A stretch of DNA of 64,000 bases from CBDFKY01 sp965248995 (GTDB lineage: Bacteria > Pseudomonadota > Alphaproteobacteria > Rickettsiales > UBA998). Shown here in pieces: positions 16,141 to 23,362 of the stretch. The stretch lies in the NCBI GenBank assembly GCA_965248995.1, contig CBDFKY010000002.1, forward strand, positions 109,071 to 173,070, written 5' to 3'. A program made the position numbers and the translations under genes. Within the stretch, counting starts at the first letter, position 1, and each line of letters starts with the position of its first letter. A model generated the notes under the pieces. The model was not told where the DNA came from. It saw nothing but the letters and a program-made list of their open reading frames with translations, and made no database searches.

Positions 16141-16441
16141 TGTATTTTTTATAAAGTTCTTTCAGCTCGGCGATCTTCTCTTTACGCTGATTTTCATCGC
16201 CGGAGGCGAAAGCGTCGTTCACGCATGCGTCTAGATGCGTTTCCAAAATGCTGGCCTCGATGGAATTGATGGCCGAGCGAGCCGCACGCAGCTGGCCTAG
16301 AATCTCCGGGCAGTAGCGGCGCTCATCGATCATCTTCTTCACGCCTTCGATCTGCCCGCCGATGCGGTTAAGGCGCGGCACTTCTTTGCTATAATCGGGG
16401 TGCTGGCTCATTCCTGCACAGCAATCGGATTTCTTTTTCAT
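16133..16441 (-). CDS. csoR: CsoR-family copper-sensing repressor
   Basis: 102 residues from ATG at 16441. It is an all-helical CsoR/RcnR protein with the copper-type ligand set: Cys in RRYCPEIL, then His and Cys in ETHLDACV with x24 and x3 spacing, as in copper-sensing CsoR. An extra N-terminal CC (KKKSDCCAGM) may also bind metal. CsoR leaves its operator when Cu(I) binds. The start has AGGA seven bases upstream; a TTG at 16456 is less likely. It is first in the operon and directly downstream of its own palindromic operator. Confidence 0.92.
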   Translation of the reverse strand: MKKKSDCCAGMSQHPDYSKEVPRLNRIGGQIEGVKKMIDERRYCPEILGQLRAARSAINSIEASILETHLDACVNDAFASGDENQRKEKIAELKELYKKYND

Positions 16442-16470
16442 GGCATTTCCTGACAATATACCTAACGTGG

Positions 16471-16500
16471 GACAATATACCCCATGGGGTATATTGTCAA
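16471..16500 (-). promoter_or_regulatory. Perfect 28-bp CsoR-type operator overlapping a promoter
   Basis: Positions 16471-16498 form a perfect palindrome, GACAATATACCCCA and its complement, with the ACCCC/GGGGT core typical of CsoR sites. In the direction of csoR, TTGACA (16495-16500) is a consensus -35 and TATTGT, 17 bases on, a usable -10, so bound repressor covers the promoter. An extra half-site GACAATATACC at 16452-16462 lies 19 bp from the first. Confidence 0.85.
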
Positions 16501-16517
16501 GGACTAGGATACTCTGC

Positions 16518-17261
16518 TTAATGGCGTTGCAATAGCCGAACAGAACACAATGCAGCGATAAGCAAAGCAGCTATAAGGCCAATTATTGCTAGATCGTCGC
16601 CCGGCCATTCAAAGCCGCTACCCTTGCCGAACCAAAAAATCCCGAAAGCGGAGAGAATCACGCCGACGCTGAATTTAAGGGCGTTTTCAGGAACACGCAT
16701 CAACGGCCGATGCAATAAGAAACCCAGCAACATCACCAGCAATGTCGCTATTGCCGCTCCTAAAGCAGCCGGAGCTAAGGACGCTTCTGCCGCGCCCACG
16801 GCCACAACGATAAAAACAACCTCAACCCCCTCAAGCACGATGGCCTTAAAGCCGGTAATGAACGCAATCCAATCCCACCAGCCTCTGGCTTTTTCAGCCT
16901 TTGCCAGCTGGGAAGTTTCCTCTTTGTAGATGAGCGCCTGGTCATGCAGCCGCTTTCTACCCGCCGCTCGCAAAACGGCTTTGCGCAGCCAGTTCATGCC
17001 GAAAAGGAATAAAAGCCCGCCGAAGCTGATCTGAAGCCATGCGATAGAAACAGGAACATGACGCAGCAAGGGGTTAAACATCAAAACCAGAAACGTCAGC
17101 AAGCCTAATCCCGCTGCCGTTCCGAATAGCACCGATCGCCAGCCCCGCGTCGCGCCGACCGCTAGCACAATCGTAAGCGCTTCGACGCATTCCACCAGCG
17201 AAGCAAGGAAAGCCGCCAACGAAGATGCGCTCCAATGCAGCCATGTCACCATTTCAAGCAT
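16518..17261 (-). CDS. COG4280-type membrane protein resembling FTR1/ILT permeases
   Basis: 247 residues with six to seven membrane helices. Two repeated halves each contain a helix with acidic residues, LVECVEALTIVLAVGA (about 25) and VLEGVEVVFIVVAVGA (about 145), like the RExxE helices of iron permease FTR1 and its relatives. The family is usually labelled uncharacterised membrane protein; metal transport is an informed guess. It ends 18 bp upstream of the CsoR operator and is transcribed separately. ATG at 17261 was chosen; an ATG at 17252 is also possible and neither has a strong ribosome site. Confidence 0.65.
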   Translation of the reverse strand: MLEMVTWLHWSASSLAAFLASLVECVEALTIVLAVGATRGWRSVLFGTAAGLGLLTFLVLMFNPLLRHVPVSIAWLQISFGGLLFLFGMNWLRKAVLRAAGRKRLHDQALIYKEETSQLAKAEKARGWWDWIAFITGFKAIVLEGVEVVFIVVAVGAAEASLAPAALGAAIATLLVMLLGFLLHRPLMRVPENALKFSVGVILSAFGIFWFGKGSGFEWPGDDLAIIGLIAALLIAALCSVRLLQRH

Positions 17262-17309
17262 AGGGCACAATTATGAAAGGCTTACTTATCATTATAACAA
17301 TATCAAAAG

Positions 17310-17394
17310 TGGTGCCCCCGGTCAGACTCGAACTGACACATCCGAAGATAATGGATTTTGAATCCATCGCGTCTACCAATTCCACCACGGGGGC
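17310..17394 (-). tRNA. tRNA-Leu(CAA)
   Basis: 85 nt, complete cloverleaf: acceptor GCCCCCG/CGGGGGC, discriminator A and an encoded CCA (17310-17312). The anticodon stem ATGGA/TCCAT encloses TTCAAAA, giving anticodon CAA. A long variable arm confirms class II. It reads UUG leucine codons. It lies 130 bp from a broken 5' piece of another tRNA-Leu. Confidence 0.95.
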
Positions 17395-17397
17395 AGC

Positions 17398-17440
17398 AAT
17401 TTTCGCCGGTGCCGACTATGTGCCGACTGGTGCGAAAATT
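17398..17440. repeat. Inverted repeat with internal TGCCGACT direct repeats at the island edge
   Basis: AATTTTCGC (17398-17406) and GCGAAAATT (17432-17440) are inverted copies. Between them TGCCGACT occurs twice (17410-17417, 17421-17428), 11 bp apart. Positioned between the whole and the broken tRNA-Leu, these could be arm-type recombinase or excisionase sites. That role is inference. Confidence 0.4.
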
Positions 17441-17530
17441 CAAGTTATTCATGAAAACAATCTACTTTTTCAACCTACTGTAATTATGTCGTAATACGTC
17501 CTTCAAGTTCCTTCTCATCTTGCCAAACTC

Positions 17531-17575
17531 AATAGATTTTGAGTCTGCCGCGTCTACCAGTTCCACCACAGGGGC
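17531..17575 (-). pseudogene. 5' fragment of a second tRNA-Leu, probable attachment-site scar
   Basis: From 17575 leftwards the minus strand reads as the acceptor 5' strand (GCCCCTG), D-arm and anticodon arm of a tRNA-Leu with TCAAAAT in the loop, then loses tRNA character: the 3' anticodon stem is mismatched and there is no variable arm, T-arm or acceptor 3' strand. It shares GATTTTGA (17535-17542) with the intact tRNA-Leu (17354-17361). This is what remains when an element integrates in the anticodon loop and brings a replacement tRNA. Confidence 0.7.
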
Positions 17576-17621
17576 CTTAAGGTCTGGGAAAGGCGGATCA
17601 TAGAGAAGGCGGGCCCGGGGT

Positions 17622-18581
17622 TCAAGTGATTTTGAAGCGCTTTTCGGGAGTGAGGGTGAAATCCTCTCTTCTCTGGCGGATGAGGCAGTGATGCAGCGTG
17701 CGGGTACGGAATGTTCCTTCCGCGCTTCGCATGTCGCTTACCAGCAGGCGCAGACCGTCGAACCGTACTTCATCATGCGCATCTCCCGCAACGCGTCGCA
17801 GCAGGAAACGCATGACGCGCAGGCCCAGTTCTTCATGCAGCGCCTTAAAAGTGGTGATGCGCATAGAGAGAAAATGTTCCGGCGTCTCCGTCACGTGCGC
17901 TTCCATCCACTGGCTAGCCAGCGCGTTCAGGCAGTCGGTCGCGCGCGCCAGATGCTCCGTCGCCTGCAGAAGGCGTCCGGCGGTGATGCCTTCCTTCTCC
18001 AGCAACGGCAGCAGCGTGCGTATCCGGTTGCGGGCATATCCGTCGCTCAGGTTGGTAGGGTCCTCGATCCACAGCTGCGCACGCTCGGCGAGATAGGTCC
18101 GCAATGCGCTTTTACGGCTACGCAGAAAAGGGCGCAGCACGGTCACCCCTTCATAATCCCTCTGTTCACGGATCGCCGCCAACCCGTCGATGCCGCTTCC
18201 GCGCCCCAGCCGCATCAGGAAGGTTTCCGCCTGGTCATCGCCATGGTGAGCGGTGCATACATAGTTTATCCCCCATTCGCGGCACCATCCCGCTATCAGC
18301 CGGTAACGCGCTTCCCGGGCCGCCGCCATCAGGTTGGGGGCATGATGCAAATTTTCCGATATGTTTAAAAGAAAACAGGGAATTTCAAACGCCTGCATCC
18401 AGCGACGCACCTGCTGCGCTTCCGCTGCTGATTCCGGACGCAGACCGTGATCGACATGCAGGGCGGTGATTTCATAGCCGGCTTCTTTCAATACAAGAGC
18501 GAGGGCCATACTGTCCGATCCGCCGGAAACCGCTACGGCGAGCGGCACTTCAGGCGGCGGCGAAAAACCCGCTACTGGCAA
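17622..18581 (-). CDS. tilS: tRNA(Ile)-lysidine synthase
   Basis: 319 residues. The PP-loop SGGSDSMAL at the N-terminus and the motifs HVDHGLRPES, CTAHHGDDQAETFLMRLGRGSG and WIEDPTNL are diagnostic. TilS modifies C34 of tRNA-Ile(CAU) so that it reads AUA. No ATG is available in frame near the N-terminus; TTG at 18581, overlapping cpoB by 10 bp, is the likely start. cpoB-tilS is a usual alphaproteobacterial order, but the ftsH gene often found next is absent and the tRNA-Leu/island junction follows instead. Confidence 0.93.
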   Translation of the reverse strand: MPVAGFSPPPEVPLAVAVSGGSDSMALALVLKEAGYEITALHVDHGLRPESAAEAQQVRRWMQAFEIPCFLLNISENLHHAPNLMAAAREARYRLIAGWCREWGINYVCTAHHGDDQAETFLMRLGRGSGIDGLAAIREQRDYEGVTVLRPFLRSRKSALRTYLAERAQLWIEDPTNLSDGYARNRIRTLLPLLEKEGITAGRLLQATEHLARATDCLNALASQWMEAHVTETPEHFLSMRITTFKALHEELGLRVMRFLLRRVAGDAHDEVRFDGLRLLVSDMRSAEGTFRTRTLHHCLIRQRREDFTLTPEKRFKIT

Positions 18582-19624
18582 TTATTGGCTTTCTGCGTCT
18601 CGAACGCCAGTCCCACCACTTCGGGATTGCGGGTCTTGTAACGCTTCTGGATCTGGGACAGGACCACGCAGGCTTCCTGTTTCTTCTCCAGGCGGAGCAG
18701 GGATTTTGCGAGCTTATACAGGTTGTCGGGCGCTTTCACGCCGTTGGGGCTGACCTCGAACCCCTGGCGGAAATTATCGGCGGCGGTGACGAAATCACTG
18801 CTGACATAGTAGGTCTCTCCAAGCCAGTAGTAAGCGTTGCCCGCCAGTTTGTCGTCCTTGTATTTGGTGACGAATTCCTGGAAGCTGGCGCGCGCTTCGG
18901 GGTATTGCTTATTTTTGATGAGCGAGACCGCGTAATTATAATGCTCGTGCGGATCGGTGAAATGCATCCCGCTCGCCGTTGCGCCAGCGGCAGCCGTTCC
19001 TGTGGCAGGGATAGCAGGCTTGGGGGTATCCGGAGTCTTCGGAGGAGCGACGACCGGCGTGGTCGGCGGGATGGTACCGCTTACCGTGGGAGCCGGTGGA
19101 GGCGTGACCGGAGTGCCGGCCACCGGAGTGCCGGCCACCGGAGCGGGCGTGATCGGCGTCATGGGCGCACGCACGGAAGGGGCCGTCACGGGAGCCGCTG
19201 CCGGCGCCGCATCCGCATGGGGAGTGGGCTGCAGGGCGCCGCCCGCCGCGCCGTCAGGGACGGCGGAAGGCGCGCCGCCTTTCTGTTCCAGATTGCGCAG
19301 GCGATAATCATAATCCTCATTGGCCAGTTTCATGTCACGCTGCGCCTGTTCGATCGCGAAACGGTTTTCTTCGATGCCGCCGCGGATAGTGCGCAGTTCT
19401 TCCTGCATCTTGGAGAGTTCCACCTGGAAGGAAGGAAGGCTGGTCGGGTTGCTGCCGACCGGCGTGCGGCCCAGATGATTCAGCTTTTCCTCAAGGGTGT
19501 TCAGGCGGGCCTCCACGTCGGAATCCATGCGCTCGGCATGGGCGTGGCCCGCCACGGCGATCAGCAATCCGCACATGCTGACGCTGGCGAGCAACAGGCG
19601 GCGTGATGCAGCGATATAGGACAT
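18572..19624 (-). CDS. cpoB: Tol-Pal system protein CpoB (YbgF)
   Basis: 350 residues from ATG at 19624 (GGGGAAG upstream). It has a Sec signal (ending GHAHA), an N-terminal coiled coil (about 30-110) for trimerisation, a long Pro/Ala/Thr-rich linker with short repeats (AGTPVAGTPVTPPP), and a C-terminal TPR domain (HYNYAVSLIKNKQYPEARASFQEF ... GNAYYWLGETYYV). CpoB acts in the periplasm to link peptidoglycan synthesis with outer-membrane constriction at division. The tol and pal genes are not adjacent here; purN is upstream. Confidence 0.92.
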   Translation of the reverse strand: MSYIAASRRLLLASVSMCGLLIAVAGHAHAERMDSDVEARLNTLEEKLNHLGRTPVGSNPTSLPSFQVELSKMQEELRTIRGGIEENRFAIEQAQRDMKLANEDYDYRLRNLEQKGGAPSAVPDGAAGGALQPTPHADAAPAAAPVTAPSVRAPMTPITPAPVAGTPVAGTPVTPPPAPTVSGTIPPTTPVVAPPKTPDTPKPAIPATGTAAAGATASGMHFTDPHEHYNYAVSLIKNKQYPEARASFQEFVTKYKDDKLAGNAYYWLGETYYVSSDFVTAADNFRQGFEVSPNGVKAPDNLYKLAKSLLRLEKKQEACVVLSQIQKRYKTRNPEVVGLAFETQKANNCQ

Positions 19625-19687
19625 TTTCTTCCCCGATGTGATAAAATATAGCGCTGGCATAGCGCGTTACGGATTCTTTTGCAACTA

Positions 19688-20269
19688 TTATAGAAATCGT
19701 TCCAGTGCGAGGCGCAGGGCCTGCGGATACACCCTGTGTTCCGCGGCATGGACGCGCAGCGCCAGGCTTTCCGGCGTATCGCCCGCCTGCACCGGTACGG
19801 TTTCCTGCAGGATGAGAGGGCCCGCGTCCATGTCCGCCGTCACGTAATGCACCGTGCAGCCGGTGGTCAGCGCACCGTCCGCCAGTACCCGCGCGTGCGT
19901 GTCCAGCCCTTTATAGGCGGGGAGCAGTGAGGGATGAATATTGAGCATACGTCCGGCCCACCTTTCCGTGAATCCGGCGGTGAGAAGCCGCATGAATCCG
20001 GCGAGACAGACGCATCGGATGTTGTACCGTCCGAGCGTTTCCTGCAGCGCGGCGTCGTAGGCGGCGCGGGACGGATAATCCTTATGGGAGAGCGTCTCGG
20101 TCGGAATGCCTGCTGCAGCCGCGCGTTGCAGGCCGTAAGCGTCCGCTTTGTTGGAAATGACCAGCGCCACGTATGCCGGATGCTCCCAGTCGTCCCGCAT
20201 ATCGTCTATCAATGCCTGGAGATTGGAACCATTGCCGGAAATCAGTACCGCGACGGGAATTTTTGCCAT
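19688..20269 (-). CDS. purN: Phosphoribosylglycinamide formyltransferase
   Basis: 193 residues, standard length. Family motifs: SGNGSNLQALIDD at the N-terminus, the folate/catalytic region MLNIHPSLLPAYKGLDTHARVL, and VHYVTADMDAGPLILQ containing the catalytic Asp. It uses 10-formyl-THF to formylate GAR, the third step of purine synthesis. In many alphaproteobacteria purM precedes purN; here a divergent unknown gene lies upstream, so purN seems to be transcribed alone or with cpoB-tilS. Confidence 0.95.
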   Translation of the reverse strand: MAKIPVAVLISGNGSNLQALIDDMRDDWEHPAYVALVISNKADAYGLQRAAAAGIPTETLSHKDYPSRAAYDAALQETLGRYNIRCVCLAGFMRLLTAGFTERWAGRMLNIHPSLLPAYKGLDTHARVLADGALTTGCTVHYVTADMDAGPLILQETVPVQAGDTPESLALRVHAAEHRVYPQALRLALERFL

Positions 20270-20398
20270 AGGATGCAGCTATACTATGGGAGGAACGCGC
20301 GTGCCAGAACAGAATTTCGCCTCCATGTCATGAATCTGTCATGCAGAAGGAGTAGAAATGAAGTATCCTGTTCATTCTAACGAGGGGTACTTCAAGGC

Positions 20399-22426
20399 GT
20401 GAGTAATACCGGCGACCGATATCTCGATCCCATCCTGTTCGTTGCGGGCAATCGCATCATTCCTGAAAAGGTGATGATCGTCGATGAGCTGAACGAGCAT
20501 GTGCGGATGCACGCGCGGGATTTCGCACCGGAGCGGGAGCCGTTTTTGAGGGATTACCTGCGCGGCGCCTGCTCGCTGGAATTCCCTCCCTACAACGATG
20601 ATAAAACCCGCAACGTCTTCATCGAGGCGATCCGCGACGCCATCCCCAAAGATCCCAAGCTCAGCGCCACGGTTCCCGAGAATGCCAAGCAGCAGGAGCT
20701 GCCTTCCAGCCTGTATGAACGGCCGGTCGAGCATCTGGTGAACGGGGAGCCGTTCGCGCCGCTCATCAGCGAAGCGGACATGAAGCAGTACCGCGACGCC
20801 ATCGCGTTCTACATGATGCTGGAAATGAAGCTGAACGACAACGGCTACAAGACGATCCTGCATGATTCCGTCAAGTCCCTGGAAAACCGTGGAATTTCCA
20901 GCCCGAGCGCCGAGCAGCTTTTCAATGAACTGCGCACCGCGCTCAGTTCGGAAACCAATAAAGTCGCTACCGCGGAAATGCTGCGCAACCTGCATCACGG
21001 CGGTATTGAAGGGGCGGTGGATTACCTGCATATTTCACCGGAAATCTGCAGGGAAGTGGACGGGCTGATGGATTACATCACGCCGCGCGGCTTCCCGCTG
21101 AACGACGTGATCAACTGGATGTTCGGACGGGCCGAGCCGCATATGGAAGGGAAATCCATCCAGGAAAAATTGACGGTCGGGCTGGAGGCGCGCATCAATC
21201 ACCTGATCGAGCATCACCGCGCCGGGTTGAAGAATTTTACCGCCGTGCCCAACGAAATCGAAAACGAGCGGCTGGTCTGCGGCATGATGGACTACCTGCC
21301 GCCGGTGCTCTCCACCCTGTTTTTCGAGGAAGGCGGGCAGGTGATCTTCACGCTCGGCCCGGATCTCACCGAATTGCAGAACATGCCGGCGACGGGGTTT
21401 CATATTACCTATGAATCGGCGACCAACCCGGAAAATTCCATGCATCAGGTGTTCACCTCGCAGGAACTGGGGCTGCCGAAAAGCACCCGGACGCTGGTGC
21501 ATGAAATCAACCATATGTTCTATCCCGACATGATCGGCATGAGCTGGGCTTCCCATGCCGACGACCTGCTGATGCGCGATCAGGAACGGATCAAGTACCT
21601 CAAGAACCTGGTGGATCAGTATGTGAAGGGGGACGAGGATATCAAGAGCAAGGTGCTGGAAGGGCTGAACCTGCCGGAATTCCAAGTGGATGGCAAATCG
21701 TTCTTTGACATGACGGACAATACGTCGATGCTGACGTTCATCGGCGCGGTGAACGAAGCGTATCATTACCTGCAGATGGAATCCCCGACCTATAACCGCA
21801 TCGGCACCTACAGTAACCCGCTGGACCGTTTCCGGGAAGTGATCCCGCGCTATGCGGAAATGCGCTATGTCGCGCATATCGACCATCCCGACCTGATGAA
21901 GTTCATCGTGCCGGGGATTACGGATATTTATGAAAATATGTATCTGCCGCATCTTGAGGAAAGGCTGGAACAGATCCGCCAGACGCGGCCGCTCAAATCC
22001 GAGGCGCTGATGTCCAGCGTGGATCCGGCTTCGCTCTACGAGCATAAATTCGTGGAGCCCCGCTTTTCGCAGGAATGGACGGAAGAAGTGATCGGCGGTG
22101 TGCATATCCGCCATCGCGCCGGCGACAACCGCAGCGTCATGAGCGATTTCGCGGATGTGGTGACGTCACCGACCGTCGACAAGGCGGTCATCATGGATGC
22201 ACTGGACGCCCGGCCCGCTTCCACCGCCCATGCGGGAACCGCGCCGGAGATGGGCGGTTCGATTCTGCAACCATTGCTTCAGGCTCCTTCCGCGGCGGCG
22301 CTTTCGGCGAATAATATCGTCAATTATAAAAAGGCGGGCGTTTCACCTACCGTCAATATCGACGCTTTCAGTATCAGTACGGACGGGCAAATCGTTCGCG
22401 CTCCCGCCATGGCGGTCATACCTTGA
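20399..22426 (+). CDS. Putative zinc metallopeptidase (HEXXH, gluzincin-like), possible effector
   Basis: 675 residues from GTG at 20399. HEINH lies at residues 368-372 in RTLVHEINHMFYPDM, a zincin active site. A candidate third ligand is Glu453 in AVNEAYHYLQME, like the NEA motif of thermolysin-type gluzincins. The rest matches no family I recognise; residues 1-350 are helical, and the last 110 (Ala/Ser/Pro-rich, then NIDAFSISTDGQIVRAP) look like a flexible tail. There is no signal peptide or membrane segment. It is transcribed alone. Size, single-gene context and lack of similarity fit a secreted effector or toxin, but an intracellular protease is equally possible. The start is uncertain: GAGGGG is 11 bases from the GTG. 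Confidence 0.62.
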   Translation: MSNTGDRYLDPILFVAGNRIIPEKVMIVDELNEHVRMHARDFAPEREPFLRDYLRGACSLEFPPYNDDKTRNVFIEAIRDAIPKDPKLSATVPENAKQQELPSSLYERPVEHLVNGEPFAPLISEADMKQYRDAIAFYMMLEMKLNDNGYKTILHDSVKSLENRGISSPSAEQLFNELRTALSSETNKVATAEMLRNLHHGGIEGAVDYLHISPEICREVDGLMDYITPRGFPLNDVINWMFGRAEPHMEGKSIQEKLTVGLEARINHLIEHHRAGLKNFTAVPNEIENERLVCGMMDYLPPVLSTLFFEEGGQVIFTLGPDLTELQNMPATGFHITYESATNPENSMHQVFTSQELGLPKSTRTLVHEINHMFYPDMIGMSWASHADDLLMRDQERIKYLKNLVDQYVKGDEDIKSKVLEGLNLPEFQVDGKSFFDMTDNTSMLTFIGAVNEAYHYLQMESPTYNRIGTYSNPLDRFREVIPRYAEMRYVAHIDHPDLMKFIVPGITDIYENMYLPHLEERLEQIRQTRPLKSEALMSSVDPASLYEHKFVEPRFSQEWTEEVIGGVHIRHRAGDNRSVMSDFADVVTSPTVDKAVIMDALDARPASTAHAGTAPEMGGSILQPLLQAPSAAALSANNIVNYKKAGVSPTVNIDAFSISTDGQIVRAPAMAVIP

Positions 22427-22491
22427 TCTATCTTTGATCTATCGGATTTTGCATTAGACCATCCTGCAGCACGCTGCCGGATATAGTGTTT

Positions 22492-22520
22492 CCGAATAAT
22501 TTTCGTACGAAAATTTTCGG
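22492..22520. repeat. 29-nt palindrome
   Basis: The perfect 18-bp palindrome AATTTTCGTACGAAAATT (22498-22515) is extended by CCGAA/TTCGG on the outside with one unpaired T. It is the first of three palindromes in the gene-free stretch 22427-22751 and lacks a T-run, so it is not an obvious terminator. Confidence 0.7.
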
Positions 22521-22546
22521 TTAAAAACATTATAAATTATATGGTT

Positions 22547-22597
22547 ATAGTCATTTTATCCGATTAAAACCGTACGGTTTTTAATCGGAATGACTAT
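22547..22597. repeat. Palindromic element with asymmetric TTAT bulge (copy A)
   Basis: Outer stem ATAGTCATT (22547-22555)/AATGACTAT (22589-22597), an unpaired TTAT on the left arm only, then an inner stem CCGATTAAAACCG/CGGTTTTTAATCGG around TA. It shares layout and left flank (ATGGTTA..GTCAT.TTATC) with the element at 31003-31061. Confidence 0.75.
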
Positions 22598-22599
22598 AG

Positions 22600-22657
22600 T
22601 GTCATGTTGAGCGTAGCGAAGAATCTCATGAGATTCTTCGCTACGCTCAACATGACA
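22600..22657. repeat. Perfect 58-bp palindrome, REP-like
   Basis: Positions 22600-22628 are the exact reverse complement of 22629-22657. Each half begins TGTCATGTTGAGCGTAGCG, close to the dispersed TGTCATCCTGAGCGAAGCG-type repeats seen in many bacterial genomes. Two such units tail to tail give the perfect symmetry. It encodes nothing. Confidence 0.85.
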
Positions 22658-22697
22658 AGAACGCCACAAGGGGCGGGGAGTGAAACCCAGAGAGATT

Positions 22698-22728
22698 AAA
22701 AAAAAGGGAAGCCTGAGCTTCCCTTTTT
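22698..22728 (-). terminator. Bidirectional rho-independent terminator
   Basis: GGGAAGC-CTGA-GCTTCCC (22706-22723) is flanked by eight A residues on the left and five T residues on the right. It can end the minus-strand glycine-zipper gene (stop at 22752) and, from the other side, the plus-strand metallopeptidase transcript. Confidence 0.85.
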
Positions 22729-22751
22729 CATTGCGTAGATTACTCGACGTC

Positions 22752-23270
22752 CTAGTCAAGATTCTTACGGTTCGCTAAACGGTCGTACGCATCGCGGCTG
22801 GCCGGTTTCGCCTTGTCCCAGGACATCGCTTCGTTACCGCTATCTTTCCATTCGCGGCTTAGTTGCGGTTCGATTTCATCAAAACTGCGACCTTCATTTG
22901 CGCTATACGCATTAATGCCGTGATCATACGCCGGTTTGTAGGTATCATAAGATTTACCCTGTTCCGCATATGGACGGTTTTTGTAGTTTTCATTCCAGTA
23001 AGCGTGCTCCACGGTAGGGTTCACGTCTTCACCGGCGGCACTGCCAGCCAGACCGCCGATCAAACCGCCGATCGCCGCACCGGCTACCGTGCCAATCGGA
23101 CCTACGGCCGTACCGAGCGCCGCACCCGTAGCCGCCGCTCCTGCGAGACCGGCGAGAGAACCGACCGCCGCACCGATGCCTGTGCCGACCGGATGCGAAC
23201 CGGGCTCACCCGTAATGGGATCGCGGTTTTCGTTGAGATTGCTTTTCGTAACCGTTTTGGTGGAATTCAT
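22752..23270 (-). CDS. Glycine-zipper protein
   Basis: 172 residues from ATG at 23270 with AGGAG seven bases upstream. Residues 30-85 are an Ala/Gly-rich double glycine zipper (GTGIGAAVGSLAGLAGAAATG; GTVAGAAIGGLIGGLAGSAAG) able to enter or cross a membrane. The rest is polar and aromatic (WNENYKNRPYAEQGKSYDTYKPAYDHGINAY), as in stress-associated proteins of soil bacteria. There is no cleavable signal. Likely stress or desiccation related; function unproven. A longer reading to 23366 lacks a ribosome site. Confidence 0.75.
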   Translation of the reverse strand: MNSTKTVTKSNLNENRDPITGEPGSHPVGTGIGAAVGSLAGLAGAAATGAALGTAVGPIGTVAGAAIGGLIGGLAGSAAGEDVNPTVEHAYWNENYKNRPYAEQGKSYDTYKPAYDHGINAYSANEGRSFDEIEPQLSREWKDSGNEAMSWDKAKPASRDAYDRLANRKNLD

Positions 23271-23362
23271 ATTTTTCTCCTGCTGATCGTGTGAACTTGG
23301 TAACAAATCCATGTATACCGCCCGGCACATTAATTTACGATGCGGCAGAGATGGCCGAAATA

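Noticed and set aside
17531..17575. A second functional tRNA-Leu
   Set aside because: Only acceptor 5' strand, D-arm and anticodon arm are present; no T-arm or acceptor 3' strand follows.
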